A stretch of 64,000 nt of DNA from Arenibacter troitsensis (GCF_900177645.1 NZ_FXAO01000007.1:94016-158015); one strand, 5' to 3'. Positions 9,356 through 18,043 are shown, counted from the first letter of the stretch. Notes: generated by a model from the letters alone, not told the origin. A program made the numbers and translations.

Positions 9356-10324
9356 TTAATAACCAACTTTAGCCCTCACCCTTTCCAGGACACCATCGGC
9401 CACTATTTTGGCTTTTTTGGCGCCAAAGGCCAAGGCTTCATCAAGCTCATTTAGATTGTTCATGTAATAGTCGAACTTTTCCCTAGCCTCACCAAAGCGA
9501 TCCAGGATAACTTCATATAGCGCTTGTTTGGCATGACCGTAGCCATAATTGCCGTTTAAGTAATTGGCACGCATTTCTGCAACTTGATTTTCCGAAGCCA
9601 GAATTTTGTACAGGGCAAATACGTTATCGGTATCAGGATCCTTGGGGTCCTCCATGGGCGTACTGTCCGTCTGTATGCCCATGATCTGTTTGCGCAATTG
9701 TTTATCGGTCTGGAAAAGGCTTATCAAATTTCCCTTGCTTTTGCTCATTTTAGACCCATCGGTACCCGGAATATACATGGTTTCTTCCTGTACCTTACCT
9801 TCCGGTATAACAAATGTTTCTCCTAATTGGGCATGAAACCTAGAGGCCACATCCCTTGTCATTTCCAAATGCTGCATTTGATCCTTGCCAACCGGGACTA
9901 TCTCAGCATCGTATAGAAGTATGTCCGCAGCCATAAGCATTGGATAGAAAAACAAACCTGCGTTTACATCTTCGAGTCGGTCTGCTTTATCCTTAAAAGA
10001 GTGTGCAAGGGTCAATCTTTGGTAAGGAAAAAAACAGCTAAGGTACCATGCCAGTTCCGCGGTTTGGGGTATATCACTCTGCCGATAAAAGGCGGTTTTA
10101 TTAATGTCGAGTCCAAAGGCCAACCAGGTGGCCGCTACGGCATAAGTGTTGTTTCTCAATTGCTCACCATTCTTTATTTGGGTCAGTGAGTGCATATCCG
10201 CAATAAATAGAAAGGAATCGTTTGCTGGATTGTTCGCCATTTCTATCGCTGGGATGATCGCTCCCAAAATATTCCCTAAATGAGGGGTTCCCGTGCTTTG
10301 TATACCGGTTAAGATTCTTGCCAT
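9356..10324 (-). CDS. trpS: Tryptophanyl-tRNA synthetase
   Basis: 322 residues, usual length for this class I enzyme, which charges tRNA-Trp. The HIGH-type signature appears as TPHLGN (13-18) and the KMSKS loop as GSKMSKSKGN (about 190-199). I chose the ATG at 10324 (MARILTGIQSTG), the normal family N-terminus. An upstream in-frame TTG (10348) would lie inside a good -7 promoter box at 10346-10353, so it is unlikely to be transcribed. Divergent from the acyltransferase gene at 10397. Confidence 0.96.
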   Translation of the reverse strand: MARILTGIQSTGTPHLGNILGAIIPAIEMANNPANDSFLFIADMHSLTQIKNGEQLRNNTYAVAATWLAFGLDINKTAFYRQSDIPQTAELAWYLSCFFPYQRLTLAHSFKDKADRLEDVNAGLFFYPMLMAADILLYDAEIVPVGKDQMQHLEMTRDVASRFHAQLGETFVIPEGKVQEETMYIPGTDGSKMSKSKGNLISLFQTDKQLRKQIMGIQTDSTPMEDPKDPDTDNVFALYKILASENQVAEMRANYLNGNYGYGHAKQALYEVILDRFGEAREKFDYYMNNLNELDEALAFGAKKAKIVADGVLERVRAKVGY

Positions 10325-10345
10325 TATTTTATTTTCAAAGAAGGA

Positions 10346-10353
10346 CAAAGGTA
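10346..10353 (-). promoter_or_regulatory. -7 box of the trpS promoter
   Basis: CAAAGGTA on the plus strand reads TACCTTTG on the minus strand, a perfect TAnnTTTG. It is 22 bases before the chosen trpS ATG. No clear -33 TTTG was seen. Confidence 0.5.
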
Positions 10354-10383
10354 AAAGAAATTCTAAAGAAGCACTAAAATTAT

Positions 10384-10391
10384 TACTTTTG
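10384..10391 (+). promoter_or_regulatory. -7 box directly before the acyltransferase gene
   Basis: TACTTTTG matches TAnnTTTG and ends only five bases before the ATG at 10397, so the transcript would be leaderless or nearly so if this start is right. Confidence 0.45.
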
Positions 10392-10396
10392 ACCGC

Positions 10397-11137
10397 ATGC
10401 TATCATTCCTTAAAAAAATAGGCCATACGCTCTACCGGATCTGGTTCTATATTTTAGTGGTTTTGCCCATTTTAATAATGCTTCCTTTTCTGGTAATTTT
10501 CACCCTTTCAGAGAGAACGTACCCACAATTCTTTTGGATGGCCCGTAATATCTGGGCCAACTTTATTCTTTATGGGATGGGGTGTTTTCCGGTAATTAAA
10601 TGGGAGGAAAGGCTCAAAAAGGGTGAAAGTTATATGTTGGTTTCCAATCACACCAGTATGTTGGATATTATGTTGATGCTAAAAGTTAGTAAAAATCCTT
10701 TTGTTTTTATAGGGAAGAAGGAATTGGTGAATATTCCCTTATTCGGGTTCTTCTATAAAAGGGTATGTATTTTGGTGGATAGGGAGAGTGCCAAAAGTAG
10801 GACGGCAGTATACAGAAGGGCACAAAAAAGATTACAACAGGGCTTGAGTATTTGTATTTTCCCAGAGGGTGGGGTGCCCGATGAAGATATTGTTTTGGAC
10901 GACTTTAAGGACGGGGCATTTAAAATGGCAATTGCTCATAACATTCCTGTAGTGCCCATGACATTTTATGACAACAAAAGGCGGTTTTCATTTACTTTTT
11001 ATAGTGGTGGTCCTGGAAGGTTACGTGTTAGGGTCCATAAATTTTTTGCAACGCATAATCTTAAAGAGGCAGACAAGATAATGCTTCGTGAATCCGTAAG
11101 GGAAGTAATTTTGAATGAGATCCAGAATTCCCGTTAG
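10397..11137 (+). CDS. plsC: 1-acyl-sn-glycerol-3-phosphate acyltransferase
   Basis: 246 residues. An N-terminal membrane helix (about 14-37) precedes the PlsC domain: NHTSMLD carries the catalytic HxxxxD (H85, D90), and IFPEGG (154-159) is the substrate-binding block, here lacking the usual TR after FPEG. The enzyme acylates lysophosphatidate to phosphatidate at the inner membrane. Homologues of this subtype can also acylate other lipids, so the substrate is predicted. Divergent from trpS. Confidence 0.88.
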   Translation: MLSFLKKIGHTLYRIWFYILVVLPILIMLPFLVIFTLSERTYPQFFWMARNIWANFILYGMGCFPVIKWEERLKKGESYMLVSNHTSMLDIMLMLKVSKNPFVFIGKKELVNIPLFGFFYKRVCILVDRESAKSRTAVYRRAQKRLQQGLSICIFPEGGVPDEDIVLDDFKDGAFKMAIAHNIPVVPMTFYDNKRRFSFTFYSGGPGRLRVRVHKFFATHNLKEADKIMLRESVREVILNEIQNSR

Positions 11138-11187
11138 GCTTGTAAATTCCATTGGCGCTATGCCGGTTTAATCAACATGCCTTAGGA

Positions 11188-12681
11188 TTAGAATTTTAAA
11201 GTAAACCCGCTGTAAACTCCCAAGGAATATGGGTTAAAACTGCCAGAGGTATTCGAAAAGGTATTTAGTTGATATTTAAATACCGGCTCTACATTAAATT
11301 TAAGCTTAGGGGTAAACTTATAATCCAACCCAAGACCAAGGTTGGTACTAAAATTAATGGAATTGATATTATTGGCTTCCCCAAACTCTGTTGTCTGTCC
11401 ACTGGATTCCAATACTACCGAATTATCCGTTAGAAAAAGGGAACTTACTCCTCCTATAATATTAACACCGAATTTACGATCCAAAAGGGCATAATTTAGT
11501 TCCAAGGGTATCTCCAAATATCCCATTTGTTGTCCCATTGTGCCTAAACGGGTAGGGTTTTTACCAGTGACGTCCATAGCAAATACGGTTCCGGGCTTAG
11601 GGATTACATTTTCGCTGTTTGGATTATTCAAAATAATGGATTGGGAGTCATTGGAATACTTAATATTGCTTATTTGATTCCCGGTTGAAGCGTTAAATGA
11701 GGATGTAAAAGAGACATCGTTGGTGTCATAGCCATAATCTACCTTATGGATACCGGAACGTACACTCAGTTTTTTAGAAATTTCATAGGCCACCGTAATA
11801 CCGTAACTCAGCGTTACACTTCCTGTTTTGCTGTTGGAAGCAAGAATGGAGTTGATCGGGGACCCCTCACCCAATCCATTAAAGTAAACCGGAGCAATGC
11901 TTGGGCCAGCGGACCACTTTCCTTTGTGGGCTTCCTCAACTTCAGCAACCTCATTTTCCTCTATGGCCTCTAATATGGACTTTTTATTTGATGGAAGGTC
12001 CTCAGAGCCAACTTCAGGAGTTTTTTCAATAGGCTTGTTGGCGTTATTGTTTTCTTGATGTGCAATGGCTTCCTCAGTAGGAATAGGCAACTCCTTGGAG
12101 GGTGATGTGTCCTCTATGGGTTGTACTAAACGGGTCGGTTCTTGGCCTGTATTATCATCAAGATTCTTTGTTCCCGATCCATTTGCCAACAATTCCTTGG
12201 ATGCTGTGTGGGTTGGAATAGGGTGCTTTTGTACTTTTCCTGAGTTATCGCGTTTTGGGTTACTTTCGGCAACTATGCTTCCATTGTTGGCAAGGGGATC
12301 TGTAATTTTGTCCCCAGCCGTTTGGGAGCTTGTTTCAATTTTATTTTCCTCCGTAGTTTTTCCTTCATTATTGGTGATGCCGGTAGCTTCGGTGGAAGAT
12401 TCCAGAAAGTTATTGGAGTCTTGGACACTTCGGGTTTTATTTTCTACATCCGTTATAACAGGTGTTGCCAAATCGGAAGTGGAAAACGGATTGATCGCAA
12501 TAAATAGGATGGCCAGTATTGCTGCCACACCGCCAACCTTCCACCATAGGGGAACAAGTTTGCGGGATCGTTTCTCATTATCCAAGGAAGCGGCTATGGA
12601 ATTCCAAACTTTTTCGTCAGGAATTTCTTGGAAGTTTGCCAACTTCTCTTGAAATAATTTGTCTAAATTATTTTCACTCAT
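11188..12681 (-). CDS. Anti-sigma-like anchor fused to outer-membrane beta-barrel
   Basis: 497 residues. Residues 1-45 are soluble and helical (LDKLFQEKLANFQEIPDEKVW), like the N-terminus of membrane anti-sigma factors. A single transmembrane helix lies at about 46-64. A long low-complexity linker rich in Asn, Glu, Thr and Ser runs from about 70 to 250. The C-terminal 240 residues alternate like a porin-family barrel and end in FTLKF, with the terminal Phe typical of outer-membrane proteins. It lies 38 bases after the sigma factor gene. The head-to-sigma interaction is inferred. Confidence 0.75.
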   Translation of the reverse strand: MSENNLDKLFQEKLANFQEIPDEKVWNSIAASLDNEKRSRKLVPLWWKVGGVAAILAILFIAINPFSTSDLATPVITDVENKTRSVQDSNNFLESSTEATGITNNEGKTTEENKIETSSQTAGDKITDPLANNGSIVAESNPKRDNSGKVQKHPIPTHTASKELLANGSGTKNLDDNTGQEPTRLVQPIEDTSPSKELPIPTEEAIAHQENNNANKPIEKTPEVGSEDLPSNKKSILEAIEENEVAEVEEAHKGKWSAGPSIAPVYFNGLGEGSPINSILASNSKTGSVTLSYGITVAYEISKKLSVRSGIHKVDYGYDTNDVSFTSSFNASTGNQISNIKYSNDSQSIILNNPNSENVIPKPGTVFAMDVTGKNPTRLGTMGQQMGYLEIPLELNYALLDRKFGVNIIGGVSSLFLTDNSVVLESSGQTTEFGEANNINSINFSTNLGLGLDYKFTPKLKFNVEPVFKYQLNTFSNTSGSFNPYSLGVYSGFTLKF

Positions 12682-12719
12682 GTTTTTAATTGTTCAGCAG
12701 GGATTATAATCGGGAGGGT

Positions 12720-13262
12720 TTACCCTTCCATAATAATTCCCGCTTTATTTGCCTCAATTTTTTCTTTTAATATCATTCTTGCCCTGGCAAGATTGGATTT
12801 GGAAGTCCCTAGGGACGTTCCCAACATTTCACTAATCTCTTTGTGGCTATAGCCGTCCAACACATAAAGGTTGAAGGTTAAGCGGTATTTATTGGGAAGC
12901 TCTTGCACATAATTGAGCAAGGTGGCCAAATCCAGGTTTAAATAGCCCGAATCTTCTGGCAATTCATCCTCAATGTTATCGGTGACCAGTGTTAAGGTTT
13001 CCTCTTTCCTATATTTTTGAAGTACTGTATTTACGGTAATACGTTTGATCCAGCCTTCAAAAGAACCTTGGTGTTTAAACTGATCAATTTTGCTGTAGAT
13101 AGTCATAAAACTATCATGCAGATTGTCTTCGGCCTCCGTTTTATTGCGCGAGTATTTGAGACAAATTCCGAACAAAATCCGGGAATAGTCCCGGTATAGC
13201 TGTTCTTGTGCTTGTCTGTTCCCCTTTTTGCAATTATTTATGAGCTCAACCAGGTTACTCAA
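12720..13262 (-). CDS. ECF-type RNA polymerase sigma factor
   Basis: 180 residues. Region 2 is seen as YRDYSRILFGICLKYSRN through GSFEGWIKRITVNTVLQKYR, and region 4 as LPNKYRLTFNLYVLDGYSHK with the helix-turn-helix EISEMLGTSLGTSKSNLARA. It directs RNA polymerase to a dedicated promoter set. It sits between a lipoprotein gene (20 bases upstream) and the membrane-anchored barrel gene (38 bases downstream), which makes the latter its likely regulator. Confidence 0.93.
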   Translation of the reverse strand: MSNLVELINNCKKGNRQAQEQLYRDYSRILFGICLKYSRNKTEAEDNLHDSFMTIYSKIDQFKHQGSFEGWIKRITVNTVLQKYRKEETLTLVTDNIEDELPEDSGYLNLDLATLLNYVQELPNKYRLTFNLYVLDGYSHKEISEMLGTSLGTSKSNLARARMILKEKIEANKAGIIMEG

Positions 13263-13282
13263 AATATGGATTGGGTTATTTA

Positions 13283-13756
13283 CTAATTCTTTAAATTGGA
13301 CGTGCCCATGTTACTTTCGGGCGCTGAGATGGCCGAACTATCTTCGTTTACCGGCACGGTAATTTCTAAATATGTTGGCTCTCCATTCGCATCCTCACCG
13401 GTCCAATATCTAAATAAATACGGTTCATCGTACAATACTTCAAAGTTAAATGTTGCCACTAGGTCTTCACCGCTACCGGTGCATTCCTCTTCATCTTCAA
13501 TAACAGTGCCAATGGTAACCACTTTTCTGGTTGTCAACGCTTCTTTTACTACGTCAAAACCTTCGAAAAAGGTACAATTATTCGGCCTAAAGTAAGTAAC
13601 TTTTATTTTATAGATTTCACCATAATCAAATGCCTCGGGCATTTCTACAGATTTGACCTGTAAGGCTTCAAAATGATAGTTAACATCATCATCTATATCA
13701 CATGATGTGAATAGGGTAAAAGAGGCAACAAGCAGCAAAATGAATACTCGTTTCAT
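13283..13756 (-). CDS. Hypothetical lipoprotein, first gene of the sigma operon
   Basis: 157 residues with a lipoprotein signal peptide ending LFTSC (Cys19), followed by acidic DIDDD. The mature part looks like a small beta-sandwich with one cysteine pair candidate (NNCTFFEG and EEECTG). I do not recognise a family. It precedes the sigma factor gene by 20 bases on the same strand, so it may be an envelope sensor or a target of the system. Confidence 0.75.
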   Translation of the reverse strand: MKRVFILLLVASFTLFTSCDIDDDVNYHFEALQVKSVEMPEAFDYGEIYKIKVTYFRPNNCTFFEGFDVVKEALTTRKVVTIGTVIEDEEECTGSGEDLVATFNFEVLYDEPYLFRYWTGEDANGEPTYLEITVPVNEDSSAISAPESNMGTSNLKN

Positions 13757-13809
13757 GTTCTTAAAATTTAATTTGTTTTATAATGGTTTTGGAAACCTTT
13801 ATTCCCTAG

Positions 13810-13827
13810 AAATATGTACACATATTT
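13810..13827. promoter_or_regulatory. Inverted repeat upstream of the sigma operon
   Basis: AAATATGT (13810-13817) and ACATATTT (13820-13827) are perfect reverse complements around AC, 54 bases before the lipoprotein start. It could be an operator; its AT-rich context makes chance possible. Confidence 0.35.
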
Positions 13828-13913
13828 TTTATTTTTTTGGGGCAAGCCGGTTTCATAACAATTGCTTTTGTTATTAAGATGTAAAGAGGAAATAAAGGTT
13901 GCGTGTAGAAATG

Positions 13914-13945
13914 AAAAATCCCGATGAAATCGGGATTTTTATATT
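13914..13945 (-). terminator. Terminator after recA
   Basis: A 12-bp perfect stem, AAAAATCCCGAT (13914-13925) with ATCGGGATTTTT (13929-13940), and a GAA loop, immediately beyond the recA stop on the minus strand. The A/T ends make it usable in both directions. Confidence 0.85.
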
Positions 13946-14952
13946 TATGATTTTACTGTTTTGATGGCTTCTTTAATTTTGCCTTCCAGTTCTTCGAGTA
14001 GTTCGGGATTGTCCAGCAGTAAGCTTTTTACGGCATCCCTACCTTGGCCCAGCTTGGTATCGCCGTAGCTAAACCAGGATCCACTTTTCTTAATAATTTC
14101 AAATTCAACCCCTAGGTCGATTATTTCCCCAACTTTGGAAATGCCTTCCCCGTACATAATATCAAATTCCGCTGTCTTAAACGGAGGTGCAACTTTGTTC
14201 TTTACCACTTTAACACGGGTCTTGTTACCTTGTACGTCACCATCGGTATCTTTGATTTGGGTAGATCTTCTTATATCCAAACGTACGGAAGCATAAAATT
14301 TAAGGGCGTTACCACCAGTAGTCGTTTCCGGATTACCGAACATTACCCCAATTTTTTCCCGTAATTGGTTAATGAAGATTACTGTACAATTGGTTTTACT
14401 GATAGAACCGGTTAGTTTTCGCAATGCCTGCGACATTAATCGGGCATGTAGTCCCATTTTGGAGTCGCCCATTTCACCTTCAATTTCACTTTTTGGGGTC
14501 AATGCGGCAACAGAGTCGATAACAACAATGTCGATGGCACCAGAGCGAATTAAATTATCGGCAATCTCCAAAGCCTGTTCTCCATGATCGGGTTGGGAAA
14601 TGATAAGGTTATCAATATCCACGCCAAGTTTTTGGGCATAAAATCGGTCGAAGGCATGTTCCGCATCAATAAAAGCGGCGATACCTCCTTTTTTTTGTGC
14701 TTCTGCCATGGCGTGCAGTGTAAGAGTGGTTTTACCAGAGGATTCAGGACCGTATATTTCAATTACCCTGCCTCGTGGATATCCTCCAACGCCTAGTGCT
14801 ACATCCAATCCCAAAGAACCCGAAGATATCACTTCTACGTCTTGTACTACACTATCGCCCATCTTCATTACGGCCCCCTTGCCGTAAGTTTTATCCAATT
14901 TATCCAGGGTTAGTTTAAGTGCTTTTAATTTTGCGTCTTTTTCGGAACTCAT
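13945..14952 (-). CDS. recA: Recombinase RecA
   Basis: 335 residues. RecA forms the ATP-dependent strand-exchange filament and triggers LexA-type self-cleavage. Walker A is GPESSGKTT (68-76); [10 protein letters not shown], the Walker B region [18 protein letters not shown], and [21 protein letters not shown] (loop L2) are all present. The start was placed at ATG 14952 (MSSEKDAK), the usual flavobacterial N-terminus, rather than two codons upstream. A strong hairpin terminator follows. Confidence 0.98.
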   Translation of the reverse strand: MSSEKDAKLKALKLTLDKLDKTYGKGAVMKMGDSVVQDVEVISSGSLGLDVALGVGGYPRGRVIEIYGPESSGKTTLTLHAMAEAQKKGGIAAFIDAEHAFDRFYAQKLGVDIDNLIISQPDHGEQALEIADNLIRSGAIDIVVIDSVAALTPKSEIEGEMGDSKMGLHARLMSQALRKLTGSISKTNCTVIFINQLREKIGVMFGNPETTTGGNALKFYASVRLDIRRSTQIKDTDGDVQGNKTRVKVVKNKVAPPFKTAEFDIMYGEGISKVGEIIDLGVEFEIIKKSGSWFSYGDTKLGQGRDAVKSLLLDNPELLEELEGKIKEAIKTVKS

Positions 14953-15175
14953 TTTCATATCTTATTAGGGAGGCTAAAATACCAATTCTTTTCGCATAAA
15001 ACCACCTATGGTAAGGATTTTATATGAAGAAATTAATACATTATTTAATTTCAATTGAATTTTTTTCTTTTTCCCTAACTTGTGTAATTCCCTAATTTAC
15101 AAGGGTTAATGGCGTGTTAATCTGCAAATTATGTTGCGCAGCTAGCATTTTGAGCAATTATTTTCGACTTTGCAC

Positions 15176-15346
15176 GCAACCTTTTTGCATTTGTGTCATC
15201 TAAAAAATAACTAACTCAAATTAGGTTGCTTATTGTTCTGGTAAAACAATAAGGGTTGTGGGTCAATATTTTGTTTTAATTCTATGAAAAAGAAAAAATG
15301 ATATTGACCTTAAAAAGGGTCTTGATATTTTCAAGATCCTTTTTTG
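15176..15346 (+). ncRNA. Candidate structured small RNA upstream of trhO
   Basis: Within a 570-base gene-free gap, consecutive stems can be drawn on the plus strand: GCAACCT (15176-15182) with AGGTTGC (15223-15229); CTTATTGTT (15229-15237) with AACAATAAG (15245-15253), 7-nt loop; and GGTCAATAT (15261-15269) with ATATTGACC (15301-15309). A terminator ends it at 15312-15345. A partial -7 box (CGACTTTG, 15165-15172) would place the transcript start at the first stem. A five-codon ORF encoding MKKKK lies in the third loop. Family not recognised. Confidence 0.5.
15312..15345 (+). terminator. Terminator of the candidate small RNA
   Basis: AAAAAGGGTCTTGA (15312-15325) pairs with TCAAGATCCTTTTT (15331-15344), with one G-U pair and loop TATTT, ending in a T-run. 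No protein gene reads into it, so it implies an unannotated transcript. Confidence 0.8.
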
Positions 15347-15480
15347 CTTTAGATACTTAGCTGGTTTTATTTCTGAGCCAATAGTTTTTCGTATTGGTTT
15401 AATTGGGTTTACATGTTGGGCTGGACCTGGCTGGAATTCAAAAAACGGGCATTATTCTTTTAATCCCGATCTATAAGTCC

Positions 15481-15488
15481 TATTTTTG
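15481..15488 (+). promoter_or_regulatory. -7 box of the trhO promoter
   Basis: TATTTTTG matches TAnnTTTG, 40 bases before the trhO ATG. No convincing -33 box was seen. Confidence 0.45.
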
Positions 15489-15528
15489 CCCCCATAAATT
15501 TTTCTTTAACTTAAAATATTAGTATAGC

Positions 15529-16560
15529 ATGCAACTGTACAATACCTTAAGTGCAAAGGAGAGAGAGGCCCTTATAGAGGAGGCGGGATTGGAGCGCCTT
15601 ACCATTTCTTTCTATCAATATGCACGTATTGGCAATCCGTCAATTTTTCGAAACCATTTATTTATTCATTGGAACGAACTGGATGTTTTGGGCCGTATTT
15701 ATGTAGCCCATGAAGGCATCAATGCCCAATTATCCGTTCCTGCCGTAAATTTCAATGCCTTTAAGACTCACCTGGATAGTATCACCTTTCTGGAAAATGT
15801 TAGGTTGAATATCGCTATAGAACAGGATAACAAATCATTTTTAAAATTAAAGGTCAAGGTTCGTGAAAAGATAGTTGCCGACGGATTAAATGATGACTCT
15901 TTTGATGTTACCAATAAAGGTATACATGTAGATGCCGTTAAGTTTAATGAACTTATAGAGGATTCCGATACTATTTTGGTAGACATGCGCAATCACTATG
16001 AAAGTGAGATTGGGCATTTTAAAAATGCAATTACCCCTGATGTGGATACGTTTAGGGATTCTTTGGATATCATTGAAAAGGATCTGGCAGACCATAAGGA
16101 GGATAAAAAATTGGTCATGTACTGTACCGGTGGTATTAGGTGCGAAAAGGCCAGTGCCTATTATAAACATAAAGGTTTTAAGAATGTATATCAGCTGGAG
16201 GGCGGAATTATAGAATATACACGTCAGGTTAAAAATCTGAATTTGGAAAATAAATTTTTAGGCAAGAATTTTGTTTTTGATCATCGTAGGGGGGAGCGAA
16301 TTACGGATGATGTCATTGCCAATTGCCATCAATGTGGCAACCCGTGTGACAACCATGTTAATTGCGCCAATGAGGCATGCCATTTGCTTTTTATTCAGTG
16401 CGATGCCTGTGCAGAGGCCATGAACAATTGTTGCTCGCTAGAATGCAAGGAGATTCATGAACTGCCTTATGAAGAACAGAAAAAATTGAGGAAAGGAAAG
16501 GTGGTGAGCAATAAGATTTTTAAAAAAGGTCGTTCCGAGGTCTTGAAGTACAAGAAGTAA
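15529..16560 (+). CDS. trhO: tRNA uridine-34 hydroxylase (rhodanese family)
   Basis: 343 residues. An N-terminal acylphosphatase-like domain (about 22-115) precedes a rhodanese domain (about 140-235) with the active loop CTGGIRC (199-205, Cys199 nucleophile). A cysteine-rich C-terminal segment (about 268-310) contains CHQCGNPC and CDAC. This is the YceA/TrhO arrangement, which performs oxygen-dependent hydroxylation of U34 in certain tRNAs. It has its own promoter-like box and is followed by about 310 bases without a gene. Confidence 0.93.
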   Translation: MQLYNTLSAKEREALIEEAGLERLTISFYQYARIGNPSIFRNHLFIHWNELDVLGRIYVAHEGINAQLSVPAVNFNAFKTHLDSITFLENVRLNIAIEQDNKSFLKLKVKVREKIVADGLNDDSFDVTNKGIHVDAVKFNELIEDSDTILVDMRNHYESEIGHFKNAITPDVDTFRDSLDIIEKDLADHKEDKKLVMYCTGGIRCEKASAYYKHKGFKNVYQLEGGIIEYTRQVKNLNLENKFLGKNFVFDHRRGERITDDVIANCHQCGNPCDNHVNCANEACHLLFIQCDACAEAMNNCCSLECKEIHELPYEEQKKLRKGKVVSNKIFKKGRSEVLKYKK

Positions 16561-16577
16561 ACCCCAACATATATTCG

Positions 16578-16678
16578 TAGCCCGGACCTTTTAGTCCATA
16601 GCTCTTGATTCCATATCCCAGAAATGGTTTTCCTAGCAATTAATTAGGCTTGGGATACCATTCCTCAACCCTGGGCTA
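16578..16678. repeat. Imperfect long inverted repeat
   Basis: Arms nest around position 16638: TAGCCCGG (16578-16585) opposite CCTGGGCTA (16670-16678), TATCCCA (16614-16620) opposite TGGGATA (16651-16657), and CCTA opposite TAGG near the centre. It lies between trhO and ricT and no gene was seen here. It may be a palindromic intergenic element or the terminator region of trhO. Confidence 0.35.
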
Positions 16679-16798
16679 TTTGTCATTTTTAAGGTAAAGA
16701 TTAAGTTAAAATCTGCTGCCTAAGGCTGTTTTTCCTTGTTTTAAGGGTGCTTTACGCGGACAACGAAACTCTTTCTTTTCATCGCATTAAAAAAACAC

Positions 16799-16859
16799 TA
16801 TCTTTACGTTTAATAATTTTATGAACCTTTTTTAGTAAAAGTGTTACATTTTTACTAAA
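16799..16859 (+). promoter_or_regulatory. ricT leader: near -7 box and 10-bp inverted repeat
   Basis: TATCTTTA (16799-16806, 7 of 8 matches to TAnnTTTG) is followed by TTTAGTAAAA (16831-16840) and its exact complement TTTTACTAAA (16850-16859), 15 bases before the ricT ATG. The inverted repeat would form a leader hairpin or an operator. Confidence 0.4.
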
Positions 16860-16873
16860 CCAAGATACGAAAT

Positions 16874-18043
16874 ATGGGTTGTAGCAGTTGTTCAACCGGT
16901 AAGGACGGACAGCCTAAAGGATGCAAGAACAATGGTACTTGTGGCACTGATGGCTGTAATAAATTGACGGTATTTGATTGGCTTTCCAATATGTCACTGC
17001 CAAATGGTGAAAAACCATTTGATTGTGTGGAAGTCCGTTTTAAAAATAGTAGAAAAGAATTCTTTAGAAATTCCGAAAATCTTTCACTTTCCATTGGCGA
17101 CATAGTGGCTACACAGGCCACTTCCGGTCATGACGTAGGAATGGTTACCCTTACAGGAGAATTGGTGAGGGTACAAATGAAAAAGAAGAAGGAAGATTAT
17201 AATAATCCGGAACTTCCAAAAATTTACCGAAAGGCTTCCCAAAAGGATATCGATATTTGGCAAAAATGTAGGGACAGGGAAGAGGAAATTAAGAAAAGAG
17301 CCAGGGAAATTGCCATTGTACTTAAGTTGCAGATGAAAATTTCCGATGTGGAATTTCAGGGAGATGGTTCCAAGGCTACTTTTTATTACACCGCTGAGGA
17401 ACGGGTAGATTTCCGTCAGTTGATCAAGGATATGGCCAAGGCTTTTGGTATCCGAATAGAAATGAGGCAAATTGGCTACCGCCAGGAAGCCCAACGTTTG
17501 GGAGGAATAGGTTCTTGCGGAAGGGAATTGTGCTGCTCTACATGGTTAACGGACTTTAGGTCTGTAAGTACTTCGGCGGCCCGCTACCAGCAGCTTTCGC
17601 TTAATCCTCAAAAGTTGGCAGGACAATGTGGTAAACTTAAATGTTGCCTAAATTACGAATTGGACGTTTATTTGGATGCCCTAAAGGACTTTCCCGGACA
17701 GGACACCAAGCTATTTACAGAAAAGGGGATGGCTTTTTGCCAAAAGGTAGACATTTTTAAAGCTTCACTTTGGTTTTCCTATAAGGACGAACCCGCCAAT
17801 TGGCATGTCTTGTCCAAAGACCAAGTTTTGGAGGTGTTGGAAAAAAACAAAAAGAGGGAAAAAGTAGCCAGTTTGGAGGAATATGCAGTGGATAATGTTC
17901 AAGAAGTTGAAAAAGTTTTTGAAAATGTGGTAGGGCAGGATAGTTTAACACGATTCGACACTCCTAAGAAAAGAAGGTCCAACAGGAATAACAAGAAGAA
18001 AAAGCGAAGCAATTATAAAAAAAGGCCTACCAAAAATGCTTAA
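16874..18043 (+). CDS. ricT: PSP1/RicT (YaaT) domain protein
   Basis: 389 residues. The Cys-rich N-terminus (GCSSCS, GCKNNGTCGTDGC) precedes the PSP1 domain, which has two conserved cysteine clusters, GGIGSCGRELCCSTWL and CGKLKCCLNYEL. Family members (RicT/YaaT) belong to an Fe-S-containing complex that in Bacillus promotes RNA maturation; the role in flavobacteria is less clear. The C-terminus is highly basic. It overlaps gldH by eight bases, a coupling I recall as common in flavobacteria. Confidence 0.88.
   Translation: MGCSSCSTGKDGQPKGCKNNGTCGTDGCNKLTVFDWLSNMSLPNGEKPFDCVEVRFKNSRKEFFRNSENLSLSIGDIVATQATSGHDVGMVTLTGELVRVQMKKKKEDYNNPELPKIYRKASQKDIDIWQKCRDREEEIKKRAREIAIVLKLQMKISDVEFQGDGSKATFYYTAEERVDFRQLIKDMAKAFGIRIEMRQIGYRQEAQRLGGIGSCGRELCCSTWLTDFRSVSTSAARYQQLSLNPQKLAGQCGKLKCCLNYELDVYLDALKDFPGQDTKLFTEKGMAFCQKVDIFKASLWFSYKDEPANWHVLSKDQVLEVLEKNKKREKVASLEEYAVDNVQEVEKVFENVVGQDSLTRFDTPKKRRSNRNNKKKKRSNYKKRPTKNA

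Noticed and set aside
10325..10348. Upstream TTG start for trpS
   Set aside because: It falls inside the -7 promoter box and the added residues are not part of the family N-terminus.
12065..12652. A 195-codon open frame on the plus strand
   Set aside because: It is the antisense of the low-complexity linker and N-terminal part of the barrel protein; long antisense frames arise there from biased composition.
15284..15301. Five-codon ORF (MKKKK) as a separate gene
   Set aside because: Too short to call by itself; noted only as part of the candidate small RNA.
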